NCBI RefSeq assembly: GCF_021117295.1
Contig: NZ_CP088247.1
Location: 4,169,001-4,233,000 of the forward strand
DNA: 64,000 bases
From: Methylorubrum sp. B1-46
GTDB taxonomy: Bacteria > Pseudomonadota > Alphaproteobacteria > Rhizobiales > Beijerinckiaceae
Direction: 5' to 3'
Made by a program: the position numbers and the translations under genes. Below, piece by piece: positions 55,032-64,000 of the stretch; within the stretch, counting starts at the first letter, position 1; each line of letters begins with the position of its first letter. The notes below the pieces were generated by a model, which saw only the letters and a list, made by a program, of their open reading frames with translations, did no database searches and was not told where the DNA came from.

Positions 55032-55949
55032 ATGGCCGAGGGCGACGACCTTTTTCCCGGCTTCGAGCCGCTCTGGATCGAGGGGTCGGCCGGCCGCTGG
55101 TTCGGCCGGGCCAAGGGCCCACGGGACGCGCCGCCGCTCCTCCTGCTGCACGGCTTCCCGCAGAGCCACGCGATGTGGCACCGGCTGGCGCCGGCACTCG
55201 CCGAAACGCACCGGGTGATCGCCCTCGACCTGAAGGGCTACGGCTGGTCGGCCGCCCCCGCCTCCGGCGCCGGAGAGAACGCCTACGCCAAGCGGCGGCT
55301 CGGGGCGGAGATCGTCGCGGTGATGGAGCGGCTCGGCCATATCCGCTTCGCGCTGGCCGGCCACGATCGCGGCGCCCGCGTCGCCTACCGGCTGGCGCTG
55401 GACGAACCCGGCCGGATCGAGCGGCTGGCGATCCTCGACATCGTGCCGACCGAGGTACAGTGGACCCGCATCGAGGCGAAGCCCGGCGCGAACCCGCACT
55501 GGTCGTTCCTGTCGCGCCCGGCCCCGGAGCCGGAGGAGGCGATCCGCCGTGACCCGGACGCCTATTTCGAGGGGCTGCTGCGCGACTGGAGCGCGAGCCG
55601 CGACCTCGCCGCCTTCGACGCCCGCGCGCTCACGCTCTACCGGCAGGCCTGGAACGTGCCCGAGCGCATCCACGCGATGTGCGAGGATTACCGGGCGGGC
55701 GGCGCCGACGGGCCGGACCGCGCCGCCGACCGCGACGACCTCGCCGCGGGCCGCACCTTATCGATGCCGGTCTTGGTGCTCGCCAGCGACGCCTATCTCA
55801 ACCGGGACAAGCCGGAGACCGCCCTGGCAGCCTGGCAGCGCACTTTTGCCCCCGCAGCGCAGGGCGCAAATATCGCCTCCGGCCACTTCATGGCCGAGGA
55901 AGCGCCGGAGCCGACCCTGCGGGCGTTGCAGGCCTTTCTGGCAGGGTAG
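55032..55949 (+). CDS. Alpha/beta hydrolase, haloacetate-dehalogenase-like
   Basis: 305 residues. LLHGFPQSHAMWHRLAPALA is the oxyanion region and AGHDRGARVAYRLALDEP holds the nucleophile Asp; the GHDRGARVAYR form is typical of fluoroacetate/haloacetate dehalogenase relatives. A catalytic His is in ASGHFMAEEAP. The ATG at 55,032 is preceded by a weak site; upstream bases 54,745-55,031 are non-coding with several AT-rich promoter-like stretches. It converges on the SDR gene four bases away. Confidence 0.88.
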   Translation: MAEGDDLFPGFEPLWIEGSAGRWFGRAKGPRDAPPLLLLHGFPQSHAMWHRLAPALAETHRVIALDLKGYGWSAAPASGAGENAYAKRRLGAEIVAVMERLGHIRFALAGHDRGARVAYRLALDEPGRIERLAILDIVPTEVQWTRIEAKPGANPHWSFLSRPAPEPEEAIRRDPDAYFEGLLRDWSASRDLAAFDARALTLYRQAWNVPERIHAMCEDYRAGGADGPDRAADRDDLAAGRTLSMPVLVLASDAYLNRDKPETALAAWQRTFAPAAQGANIASGHFMAEEAPEPTLRALQAFLAG

Positions 55950-55952
55950 ATC

Positions 55953-56654
55953 TCAGAAGCTCTCGACCCAGGGCCGCAGAGCGATCTCGTCGGTCCAGGC
56001 GCTGCGGTCCTGGCGCAGGAGGGCGAGGTAGCTCTTCGCGATGGCGTCGGGATCGAGGGTCGCGTCGGGGCGCCCCTCCGGATCGGGGCGGGCGTCGGAG
56101 CGGATCGCACCGTCGATCACGACATGGGCGACGTGGATGCCCAGGGGCTGAAGCTCGCGGGCGAGGCTTTGCGCGAGGCCGCGCAGGGCGAACTTGCCCA
56201 TGGCGAAGGGGGCGGAGCCGGCAAAACCCTTCACGCTCGCCGAGGCGCCGGTGAACAGGATCGCGCCGTGGCGGTGGGGCAGCATCCGCCGGGCGGCGGC
56301 CTGGGCCACGAGGAAGCCGCCATAGGCCGAGACCGCGAGCGCGCGGGCGACCGCCTCCGGATCGAGATCGACGGTGGCCCCGCGCAGCCGGCCGCTGGCG
56401 TTGTAGACCACCACGTCCGGCGCGCCGCCGAGCGCCGGTTCGAGCCGGGGAAACAGGGCCTCGACCGCGCCGGGATCCGTGGCGTCGCAGGCGTGCACCA
56501 CCGCCCCCGTCTCCGCGGCGAGGCGGCTCAGCTTCTCGACGTTGCGCGCGGCGAGCCCGACCTTCAACCCCTCGGCCGCGAACAGGCGCGCCAGGGATGC
56601 GCTCAAGCCGGAACCGGCCCCGACGATCAGGGCGCGCTGGTAGGTCGGGACCAT
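55953..56654 (-). CDS. Atypical SDR with Phe in place of catalytic Tyr
   Basis: 233 residues. The cofactor loop reads RALIVGAGSGLSASLARLFA, an incomplete TGxxxGxG. The active site segment is TGASASVKGFAGSAPFAMGK, with Phe where YxxxK needs Tyr while the Lys is kept. Both features match the SDR_c10 subgroup described as lacking the catalytic Tyr. The ATG at 56,654 gives the standard N-terminus; an ATG at 56,678 is possible. Function unknown; it may not be a classical reductase. Confidence 0.85.
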   Translation of the reverse strand: MVPTYQRALIVGAGSGLSASLARLFAAEGLKVGLAARNVEKLSRLAAETGAVVHACDATDPGAVEALFPRLEPALGGAPDVVVYNASGRLRGATVDLDPEAVARALAVSAYGGFLVAQAAARRMLPHRHGAILFTGASASVKGFAGSAPFAMGKFALRGLAQSLARELQPLGIHVAHVVIDGAIRSDARPDPEGRPDATLDPDAIAKSYLALLRQDRSAWTDEIALRPWVESF

Positions 56655-56728
56655 GGGACGGGCTCCGTGCGGCGGCATCGCGGGATGGGGGACGAACGCG
56701 CCGCGCACCGCCGCGGTTCGCCTCCCGC

Positions 56729-57172
56729 TCACCCCCGTCTTTGCGAAAAGAAATCCCTGAGCAGGCCCGCCGCCTCGCCCTCGCGAAAGCCGGAATAGAC
56801 TTCCGGGGCGTGGTGGCAGGTTGGCTGGTTGAACACGCGGGGCCCGTGCTCGACGCCGCCGCCCTTGGGATCGGAGGCGGCGTAGTAGAGCCGGCGGATG
56901 CGGGCGAAGGCGATCGCGCCCGCGCACATCGGGCAGGGCTCCAGGGTGACGTAGAGGTCGCAGCCGGTGAGGCGCTCGTCGCGCAACGCGGCGCAGGCGG
57001 CGCGGATCGCCAGGATCTCGGCATGGGCCGTGGGGTCGGACAGCGCCCGCGGCCGGTTGCCCGCAACCGCCAGGACCGCGCCGTCGCGCACCACCACCGC
57101 GCCGACCGGCACCTCGCCGAGCGCCGCGGCCTCGCGGGCGGCGGCAAAGGCGAGGTCGAGGAAATCGGGCAT
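56729..57172 (-). CDS. tadA: tRNA-specific adenosine deaminase TadA
   Basis: 147 residues. Zinc and catalytic residues are in PTAHAEILAIRAAC and TLEPCPMCAGAIAFARI; the GEVPVGAVVV opening and the ending GLLRDFFSQRRG are typical. It deaminates the wobble adenosine of tRNA-Arg to inosine, an essential step. Its start shares one base with the purD stop, so both are in one transcript. Confidence 0.95.
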   Translation of the reverse strand: MPDFLDLAFAAAREAAALGEVPVGAVVVRDGAVLAVAGNRPRALSDPTAHAEILAIRAACAALRDERLTGCDLYVTLEPCPMCAGAIAFARIRRLYYAASDPKGGGVEHGPRVFNQPTCHHAPEVYSGFREGEAAGLLRDFFSQRRG

Positions 57173-58479
57173 CAGTCGCCGGAGGCGGCCGCGCCGTGAG
57201 CCGCCTCCCTGGCGACCTCCCGGCCGCCGATGTCCGTCCGAAAAAAGCCGTCCGGCCAGTCGATCCGCCGCACCGCCGCATAGGCGCGCTCCTGCGCTTC
57301 CCCCACGCTGGCGCCGAGCGCCGTGACCGCGAGCACCCGGCCGCCATCGGCGAGCAGCCGGTCGCCGTCGCGGCGGGTGCCGGCCTGGAACACCAGAACC
57401 CCCTCATCGAGGGCCGCCTCGGCGCCGCGGATCTCGGTGCCGCGGGTCACCGCGCCGGGATAGCCCTGCGCCGCCATCACCACGGTGAGCGCCGCGCGGG
57501 CGGCATCGAAGCCGATCGAGACGCTGGAGAGATCGCCCTTGGCCGCCGCCAGCAGCGCCGGCACGAGATCACCCGACAGGCGCGGCATCAGCACCTGCGC
57601 CTCCGGATCGCCGAAGCGGGTGTTGTACTCGATGAGCTTGGGGCCCTCCGCCGTCAGCATCAGCCCGGCATAGAGGATGCCGGAGAACGGCGTGCCGCGG
57701 GCGGCCATGCCGGCCAGCGTCGGCGCGATGATCCGGGTCATCACCGTCTCGGCGATCTCCGGCGTGACGATGGAGGCGGGGGAATAGGCGCCCATGCCGC
57801 CCGTATTGGGGCCGCGGTCGCCGTCATGGACCCGCTTGTGGTCCTGCGCCGTGCCGATCGGAACCGCGCGGGTCCCGTCGCAGAGCGCGAAGAAGCTCGC
57901 CTCCTCACCGAACAGGCACTCCTCGATCACGAGCGCGCCTCCTTCGCTGCCGTCGAGGATCGCCCGCACGGCGGCCTCGGCCTCGGGCAAGGTCTCGGCC
58001 ACGGTCACGCCCTTGCCGGCGGCGAGCCCGTCGGCCTTGACCACGATCGGCGCGCCCCGCGCGCGCAGATAGGCCAGCGCCGGTTCGAGATCGGTGAAGC
58101 GGGCGAAGGCGGCGGTCGGGATGTCGTGCTCAGCGCAGAGATCCTTGGTGAAGCCCTTCGAGCCTTCGAGCTGCGCCGCGGCCTTGGTCGGCCCGAAGGC
58201 GGGGATGCCGGCAGCCTGGAGGTCGTCGACGAGCCCGGCGACCAGCGGCGCCTCCGGCCCCACCACCACCAGCCCGACCTTTTCCGCCCGGCAGAAGGCG
58301 ACCACCGCCGCGTGATCGGAGACCGCGAGATCCGGCCGGTTCTCGCCGTGCCGGGCGGTGCCCGGATTGCCCGGCGCGACGAACAGCTTCGCGCAGAGCG
58401 GCGATTTCGCGATGGCCCAGGCCAGCGCGTGCTCGCGCCCGCCGGAGCCGATGAGCAGGATGGTGAAGGGCTCGGTCAT
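57172..58479 (-). CDS. purD: Phosphoribosylamine-glycine ligase PurD
   Basis: 435 residues with the GARS domains: N-terminal [20 protein letters not shown] and [18 protein letters not shown]-grasp [34 protein letters not shown] and [15 protein letters not shown]-terminal barrel. It makes glycinamide ribonucleotide in purine synthesis. Length and all motifs match the family. The tail (AHGAAASGD) is short and unremarkable. Confidence 0.97.
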   Translation of the reverse strand: MTEPFTILLIGSGGREHALAWAIAKSPLCAKLFVAPGNPGTARHGENRPDLAVSDHAAVVAFCRAEKVGLVVVGPEAPLVAGLVDDLQAAGIPAFGPTKAAAQLEGSKGFTKDLCAEHDIPTAAFARFTDLEPALAYLRARGAPIVVKADGLAAGKGVTVAETLPEAEAAVRAILDGSEGGALVIEECLFGEEASFFALCDGTRAVPIGTAQDHKRVHDGDRGPNTGGMGAYSPASIVTPEIAETVMTRIIAPTLAGMAARGTPFSGILYAGLMLTAEGPKLIEYNTRFGDPEAQVLMPRLSGDLVPALLAAAKGDLSSVSIGFDAARAALTVVMAAQGYPGAVTRGTEIRGAEAALDEGVLVFQAGTRRDGDRLLADGGRVLAVTALGASVGEAQERAYAAVRRIDWPDGFFRTDIGGREVAREAAHGAAASGD

Positions 58480-58573
58480 GACGAGACCCTATCCAAAAAA
58501 TTTCGGGCCGGGGAAAGGGCGTTTCGCGTTTGCCCCGGCCACACATCCGGCAACGCGAGGGAGAACCCGCCGC

Positions 58574-59317
58574 ATGGCGCCGCCAGACCCGCATCGAGAC
58601 CATCCTCAACGACCGGGCCGGAGACGGCGCCGGCTCGGCCTCACGGGCGTCAGCACCCTGGTGCAGACGCTGGCGATCCTCGGGGCAGGGGCCTGGGGCG
58701 TCTACACCTTCGTCTACGAGGCGCGGATCAAGCCGGGGCTCGCTCCGCCCTCGGTCTCGGTGAAGACCGACCTCGTCCGGGTCGGCGAACGCGGCGATCG
58801 GGTGGCGATCCGCTCGACCGTGACCCGCACCAATGTCGGCCAGGCGGGCGTGCGCGTGCTCGGGCTCACCTACACCGTGATCGGCCTGCGCACCCGCTTC
58901 TCCGAGCCGGATCACGCGGCGGCGGAGGCGACCGCGCGCGAGGCCGCCTTCCGCGCCGCGCTCTCCGGCTCGGCGAGCGTCGAGTCCGCCCGCGACTACG
59001 TGCGCGAGAGCGGTGCACCGATCCTGCGCCAGGGCGTACTGTTCTCTGGTGCGACCGACCTGCCGAGCGAGCCCTCTGAACTCAACCCGGGCGAATCCGT
59101 CTCCCGCGACGTGATCGTCTACGCCGACCGCAAGGCCTTCGACGCGGTGCGCTTCGAGGTGCGGCTCGCCTACGCCAAGGAGGACGACAAGCCGGTGCGC
59201 CTGCGCTTCGAGGCGGGGGCGGACGGAGTGCTCGCCACCGTGCCGGTCGAGCCCTGCCCCGCGCCGAAATGCCCGCTGCGGACGACGGATTTCGCCACCG
59301 AGTTCTCGCTGTGGTGA
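58574..59317 (+). CDS. Hypothetical single-pass membrane protein
   Basis: 247 residues. A basic N-terminus (RRRRRLG) and one hydrophobic helix (TLVQTLAILGAGAWGVYTFV) anchor a C-terminal beta-rich domain. That domain opens VSVKTDLVRVGERGDRVAIR and continues ESVSRDVIVYADRKAFDAVR; its two cysteines are near the end. The ATG at 58,574 lies after GGGAGA. Divergent from purD. Family not recognised; probably periplasmic. Confidence 0.7.
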   Translation: MAPPDPHRDHPQRPGRRRRRLGLTGVSTLVQTLAILGAGAWGVYTFVYEARIKPGLAPPSVSVKTDLVRVGERGDRVAIRSTVTRTNVGQAGVRVLGLTYTVIGLRTRFSEPDHAAAEATAREAAFRAALSGSASVESARDYVRESGAPILRQGVLFSGATDLPSEPSELNPGESVSRDVIVYADRKAFDAVRFEVRLAYAKEDDKPVRLRFEAGADGVLATVPVEPCPAPKCPLRTTDFATEFSLW

Positions 59318-59487
59318 GCGGACCGTTGCGGCCTACCGTCCGCCCCCCTCCGAGATCGTCCGAGTGTCTATCCCAAAACGCCCGCCGCCCTGTCCTCTCC
59401 GGCGGGTGAACGGCCGGTGACCGGGTGTCGTGCGAGGAACTGTTATCCCGTGCGCCGGACGGAACGGTTCGCCGGGCTCACCTGTTG

Positions 59488-59712
59488 ATGAGGGCCATGC
59501 CGATCTGTCGCCACTCGATCGCCTCCCCCGCCCGCCCGCCCCGCGCGCACGCGGTCGTTCGACTCTCGGACTACGTGGTCCAGCGTCGCTCGGCGCCGCG
59601 GGCCGCCAACGACAACCGCCGCTCGCGACTGGCGCCGGTCTGGCCCTGGGCCATGGCGGCGGCCGCCGCGCCGGCCGTCACGGCGGCGCTGATCCTTTCG
59701 CGCCTGATCTGA
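59488..59712 (+). CDS. Small hypothetical membrane protein
   Basis: 74 residues with a basic N-terminal half and one C-terminal hydrophobic stretch (VWPWAMAAAAAPAVTAALIL). The ATG at 59,488 was chosen over a GTG at 59,425 on composition. No ribosome site is strong. May be genuine but evidence is only frame length and a plausible tail helix. Confidence 0.4.
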   Translation: MRAMPICRHSIASPARPPRAHAVVRLSDYVVQRRSAPRAANDNRRSRLAPVWPWAMAAAAAPAVTAALILSRLI

Positions 59713-59847
59713 CTTCGGGCCGTTCCCCGAGCGCTTTCGCCGGAGACGAGCGGCAGCGGCCCCGGCGCCACACTCGCGCGCCCTTCCCCAGCCGATCGGC
59801 TCGGCGGCCTTTACCTCACCCGGCCGGTTCCCGTAGCGTTCGGCCCC

Positions 59848-61407
59848 ATGCCGCTCGTGCCCCCGCCACGTCCTGCGACCTATGCCGCCGCCGGGCCGCC
59901 GCCGGGGGAGCCAGCGCCCTCGGCTTTGCTCCAGGCCAACACCCCCGAATGGTCGGTCGGCGATCTCGCCGCCGCCCTCAAGCGCACCCTTGAAGACGCC
60001 TTTGGGCATGTGCGCCTGCGCGGCGAGATCTCGGGCTATCGCGGGCCGCACGGCTCGGGCCACGCCTATTTCTCACTCAAGGACGGCACCGCGAAGATCG
60101 ACGCGGTGGTGTGGAAGGGCGTGCTCGGGCGTCTGCGCCAGAAGCCCAAGGAAGGGCTCGAGGTCGTCGCCACCGGCAAGATCACGACGTTTGCCGGGAA
60201 ATCCTCGTACCAGATCGTCATCGATTCGATGGAGCCCGCCGGCATCGGCGCCTGGATGGCGCTGCTGGAGGAGCGCAAGCGCCAGCTCGCGGCGGAGGGG
60301 CTGTTCGAGGTGGACCGGAAGCGGCCGATCCCGTTCCTGCCGCGGGTGATCGGCGTCGTCACCTCGCCGACCGGAGCGGTGATCCGCGACATCCTCCACC
60401 GGCTGGAGGACCGCTTTCCCCGCCCCGTGCTGGTCTGGCCGGTGCGGGTGCAGGGGGAGGGGGCGGCCGAGGAAATCGCCGCGGCGATCCGGGGCTTCAA
60501 CGCGCTCATCCCCGACGGCCCGATCCCGCGGCCGGACGTGCTGATCGTCGCCCGCGGCGGCGGCTCGATCGAGGATCTCTGGGCCTTCAACGAGGAAGCG
60601 GTGGTGCGCGCCGCCGCCGAGTCCGGGATCCCGCTGATCTCGGCGGTCGGCCACGAGACCGACACGACGCTGATCGACTTCGCCTCCGACCGCCGGGCGC
60701 CGACGCCCACGGGCGCGGCCGAGATGGCGGTGCCGGTGCGCGCCGAACTTTTGGCCCAGATCCACGACCTCGGCGCCCGGCAGGCGGGCACGATGCTGCG
60801 GCGGGTCGAGCGCGAGCGGGGCGATTTCCGCGCCCTGGTGCGGGCGATCCCCGGTGCCGACGCGTTTCTCGCCGCCAAGCGCCAGCGCCTCGACCTCGCC
60901 GACGCGCGCCTGCGCCCGGCGCTCGCCGCCAATGCCCGCGATTCCCGCGAGCGCCTGAACCGCCTCGCCGACCGTCTGACCCGGCGCTCGCCGGCGATCG
61001 CCTTGGCCGAGGCGCGGGCGCGGCTCGCCGGGATCGACCATCGCCCGCGCACCGCCATATCCCGCATCATCGAGCGCCGCCGCGACCGGCTCGGGGCGCA
61101 ATCCGGCCTGCTCGGGGCGCTCAGCTACAAGGCGGTGCTCGCCCGCGGCTACGCGCTGGTGCGCGACGCCGACGGCCTGCCGGTGCGCTCGCGCGAGGCC
61201 GCCGCCGCCGCCGCCCGGCTTCAGCTCCAGTTCGCCGACGGGGCGGTTTTCGCGCGGCCCGAGGACGCTCCGGCCGCTCCCCTGGCCGATGCCCCGCCCT
61301 CGCCGCCGCGTGCGAAGCGTGCGCTGCGCCGGATCGCAACCGAGCCGGCTCCGAAGCCCAAGGAGACGGCGCCCGAGCCCGCTGCGCGGCAAGGCTCGCT
61401 GTTCTGA
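59848..61407 (+). CDS. xseA: Exodeoxyribonuclease VII large subunit XseA
   Basis: 519 residues. An N-terminal OB-fold ([40 protein letters not shown]), then the catalytic core [40 protein letters not shown] and [20 protein letters not shown], then a long coiled region and an Ala/Pro-rich tail. It degrades single-stranded DNA together with XseB, whose gene is not adjacent. Standard family length. Confidence 0.96.
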   Translation: MPLVPPPRPATYAAAGPPPGEPAPSALLQANTPEWSVGDLAAALKRTLEDAFGHVRLRGEISGYRGPHGSGHAYFSLKDGTAKIDAVVWKGVLGRLRQKPKEGLEVVATGKITTFAGKSSYQIVIDSMEPAGIGAWMALLEERKRQLAAEGLFEVDRKRPIPFLPRVIGVVTSPTGAVIRDILHRLEDRFPRPVLVWPVRVQGEGAAEEIAAAIRGFNALIPDGPIPRPDVLIVARGGGSIEDLWAFNEEAVVRAAAESGIPLISAVGHETDTTLIDFASDRRAPTPTGAAEMAVPVRAELLAQIHDLGARQAGTMLRRVERERGDFRALVRAIPGADAFLAAKRQRLDLADARLRPALAANARDSRERLNRLADRLTRRSPAIALAEARARLAGIDHRPRTAISRIIERRRDRLGAQSGLLGALSYKAVLARGYALVRDADGLPVRSREAAAAAARLQLQFADGAVFARPEDAPAAPLADAPPSPPRAKRALRRIATEPAPKPKETAPEPAARQGSLF

Positions 61408-61622
61408 GCGGCGAGTTCGATGGCGCCCCTTCGTTCCGGAATGCCGCGCAGCGGCCTCGAACGATGAAGGGGGAGAGGGATGGGGCCGGCTTTCTCGCCC
61501 CGCCCCCGCGTCGCCCCCTCCTTGCGTGGGAGGCGGCTTGACCGGCCCGGCCGGCTCTGCGACCGAGCGGCACGGCTCCTACCACACCGGCAGCGGGCCC
61601 CGGCATCCGGCAGGAGAGGCGC

Positions 61623-61850
61623 GTGACCACGACGATCGACTCGGACCAGAAGCTCCACCTCGTGTTCGGCGGCGAGCTGGAGGACGTCTCGGGCGTACGC
61701 TTCCGCGACATCAAGGATCTCGACATCGTCGGCATCTTCCCCGACTACGCCTCGGCCCAGACCGCGTGGCGCGCCAAGGCGCAGGCCACCGTCGACAGCG
61801 CCCAGACCCGCTACTTCATCGTCCACCTGCACCGCCTGCTCGAACCGTGA
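61623..61850 (+). CDS. DUF4170 protein
   Basis: 75 residues from a GTG preceded by GGAGAGG. The sequence LHLVFGGELEDVSGVRFRDI, then VGIFPDYASAQTAWRAKAQA and YFIVHLHRLLEP match DUF4170, a small alphaproteobacterial family with no known role. It lies between xseA and prs; the spacer before it carries a 20-base fragment of the repeat at 41,595. Confidence 0.88.
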   Translation: MTTTIDSDQKLHLVFGGELEDVSGVRFRDIKDLDIVGIFPDYASAQTAWRAKAQATVDSAQTRYFIVHLHRLLEP

Positions 61851-61998
61851 TTGTGGCGGGGCTGCGGCATGAAGCCATTGTGACGCGCCGGCCCCGCTGA
61901 TATGAGCCGCGCGGCCGGATGTTGATACGGCCCCGGACGTGATTGGGTTCGCGCGCGTCCCGCGAGTGACTTGAAGAGTGAGCCGAGAGACGCCCGGC

Positions 61999-62943
<945 letters not shown>

Positions 62944-62958
62944 TTCAGGTTCGGGTTT

Positions 62959-63005
62959 CCAAAGGGATCATCCCTTCGGCGGGGAGCCGGGGTGGGACCC
63001 CGGCA
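62959..63005. repeat. Tandem-hairpin intergenic repeat, copy 2
   Basis: CCAAAGGGAT pairs with ATCCCTTCGG (one G-T change) and GCCGGGGT pairs with ACCCCGGC. It resembles the copy at 30,715-30,762 over its length: the first hairpin differs at one base, while the second differs in its stem ends and loop. Its place after prs suggests that it also ends transcription. Confidence 0.8.
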
Positions 63006-63073
63006 TCCCTTCAACCAGGGCTGCGCCCTGGACCCGCGAAAGGACAGATCCTCTCGAAACCTCTGGCCTCCGC

Positions 63074-63538
63074 TCAGCGAACTTCCACGATCTCGAACTC
63101 GTGGTCGTTCACCGTCACGGTATCGCCGACGCTCTTGCCGGTAAGCGCGCGGGCGAGCGGCGCGACGTAGGCGATCGAGCCGGCTGCGGGATCGGCCTCG
63201 TCCTCGCCGACGATGCGGAAGGTCTGGCGGGTGTCGTCTTCGCGCAGCACGGTCACGGTCGCACCGAAGCGCACCACGTCGCCCTCGAACGCCTCGATGA
63301 GTTCCGCCGAGTTCTTGCGCGCGCTCCAGTAGCGCAGGTCGCGCGCGATGCGGGCGTGGTCCGCCTTGTTCTGCTGCGGCGAGAAAGCGGACAACTCCGC
63401 CTCCAGTCGCGCCACCTCGGCCTCCATCTTCGCGAGCCCCTCCGGCGTCACATAGTTGGAATGGGTGGAGATCAGACGATCGGGCAACTCCTCGACAGCG
63501 TCGCCGTCTTCGGGCTCACGGACAAATGCTTTGCTCAT
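63074..63538 (-). CDS. GreA/GreB-family transcription elongation factor
   Basis: 154 residues. An N-terminal coiled-coil (NYVTPEGLAKMEAEVARLEA, residues ~35-95) and a C-terminal FKBP-like domain (RFGATVTVLREDDTRQTFRI, GSIAYVAPLARALTGKSVGD). The opening MSKAFVREPEDGDAVEELPD resembles GreB-like paralogs more than standard GreA. It rescues stalled RNA polymerase by stimulating transcript cleavage. The ATG at 63,538 is the family start; six further upstream residues are possible. Confidence 0.9.
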   Translation of the reverse strand: MSKAFVREPEDGDAVEELPDRLISTHSNYVTPEGLAKMEAEVARLEAELSAFSPQQNKADHARIARDLRYWSARKNSAELIEAFEGDVVRFGATVTVLREDDTRQTFRIVGEDEADPAAGSIAYVAPLARALTGKSVGDTVTVNDHEFEIVEVR

Positions 63539-63592
63539 GAGACATGAAATGCCCAAGCCTGCACCACAGTTCCCACGGTCCGGCGCCCTGGC

Positions 63593-64000
63593 TCACCCGA
63601 TCGCGACGACCGTGCGGCCCCGCACCTGACTATCGAGCAGAGGCTCGGCGAGGCCGCCGGCCTCCTCCAGGGGAACCGTCCGCGTCATCCGCCGCAGGAG
63701 GTCGCGGTCGAGGTCGCGCGAGAGGCGGGCCCAGGCCTCGCGGCGGGGCTTTTGCGGCGTCGTCACGCTGTTGATGCCGAGAAGCGAGACGCCGCGCAGG
63801 ATGAAGGGCGCGACCGAACTCGGCAGATCCATGCCCCCGGCGTTGCCGCAGGCGGCGATGGCACCGCCGCCCCGCGTCATCGACAGGGCGTTGGCGAGCA
63901 CCCGTCCGCCGACCGCATCGATGCCGGCGGCCCAGCGCTCCTTTCCGAGGGGGCGCGGCTCGCCTGCGAGCGCCTCACGCTCCAGGATCTCGGCCGCGCC
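63593..64000 (-). CDS. Acrylyl-CoA reductase-like quinone oxidoreductase (partial)
   Basis: Only the last 136 codons are in the window. They match the YhdH/AcuI medium-chain reductases: WAAGIDAVGGRVLANALSMT, IAACGNAGGMDLPSSVAPFI, LRGVSLLGINSVTTPQKPRR and the ending LLDSQVRGRTVVAIG. The family reduces acryloyl-CoA with NADPH. The N-terminal part lies beyond the right edge. Confidence 0.9.
   Translation of the reverse strand, partial: GAAEILEREALAGEPRPLGKERWAAGIDAVGGRVLANALSMTRGGGAIAACGNAGGMDLPSSVAPFILRGVSLLGINSVTTPQKPRREAWARLSRDLDRDLLRRMTRTVPLEEAGGLAEPLLDSQVRGRTVVAIG

Overview
The window reads as chromosome of a high-GC alphaproteobacterium of the order Hyphomicrobiales, most probably Methylobacterium or Methylorubrum. 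This rests on the very GC-rich coding frames, an EcfG-type (ECF15-like) sigma factor, a DUF4170 protein, a DUF6065 remnant, a DUF1328 protein and several families of palindromic intergenic repeats typical of that group. The genus is an inference from gene content; no rRNA or tRNA gene was found.

Bases 1-18,541 form one long sulfur and thiol-redox region. A PmrA/QseB-type response regulator (cut by the window start) is divergent from a dsbD - DsbA-like - L,D-transpeptidase - DsrE-like operon, and a textbook PmrA-type box lies between them. Then come sulfur handling genes: two half-size YeeE/YedE transporters, a TauE/SafE permease, the Blh persulfide-type metallo-hydrolase, a rhodanese, an ECF sigma factor and a full-length YedE transporter. 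These are followed by a BigR/SqrR-like ArsR regulator with two conserved cysteines, and by soxS, soxW and soxXYZABCD with a SoxH-like hydrolase and a second DsrE-like protein. Together they would import thiosulfate or sulfane sulfur, oxidise it in the periplasm, keep periplasmic cysteines reduced and detoxify leaking persulfide. Short AT-rich motifs and palindromes in front of several transcription units look like shared control sites.

Bases 18,542-29,579 are an accessory, partly decayed region. It holds a SRPBCC pseudogene with five in-frame stops, a frameshifted DUF6065 pseudogene, a broken His-rich gene, a small cysteine-rich secreted protein, a VIT-family metal transporter, a cytochrome b561, an exported Dps-like protein, a tyrosine-recombinase integrase, a few unidentified genes and more than 1 kb without a convincing gene.

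Bases 29,580-49,539 carry accessory metabolic and transport genes. These are a repeat-containing RG-rich secreted protein, two hydrolases, an iron/cobalamin-type ABC importer, and a four-gene overlapping operon (Tat-lipoprotein molybdoenzyme, cytochrome b561, methyltransferase, acyl-CoA dehydrogenase-like). Three small unknown genes, an aldo/keto reductase, an isochorismatase-like hydrolase, an RND efflux pair, and a transporter grouped with two exported redox enzymes complete this stretch.

Bases 49,612-64,000 are mostly housekeeping: rsmD, rluB with a very long basic tail, a DUF1328 gene, a PAS-GGDEF-EAL protein, a haloalkanoate dehalogenase-like hydrolase, an atypical SDR, tadA, purD, xseA, prs, a Gre factor and a partial acrylyl-CoA reductase-like gene.
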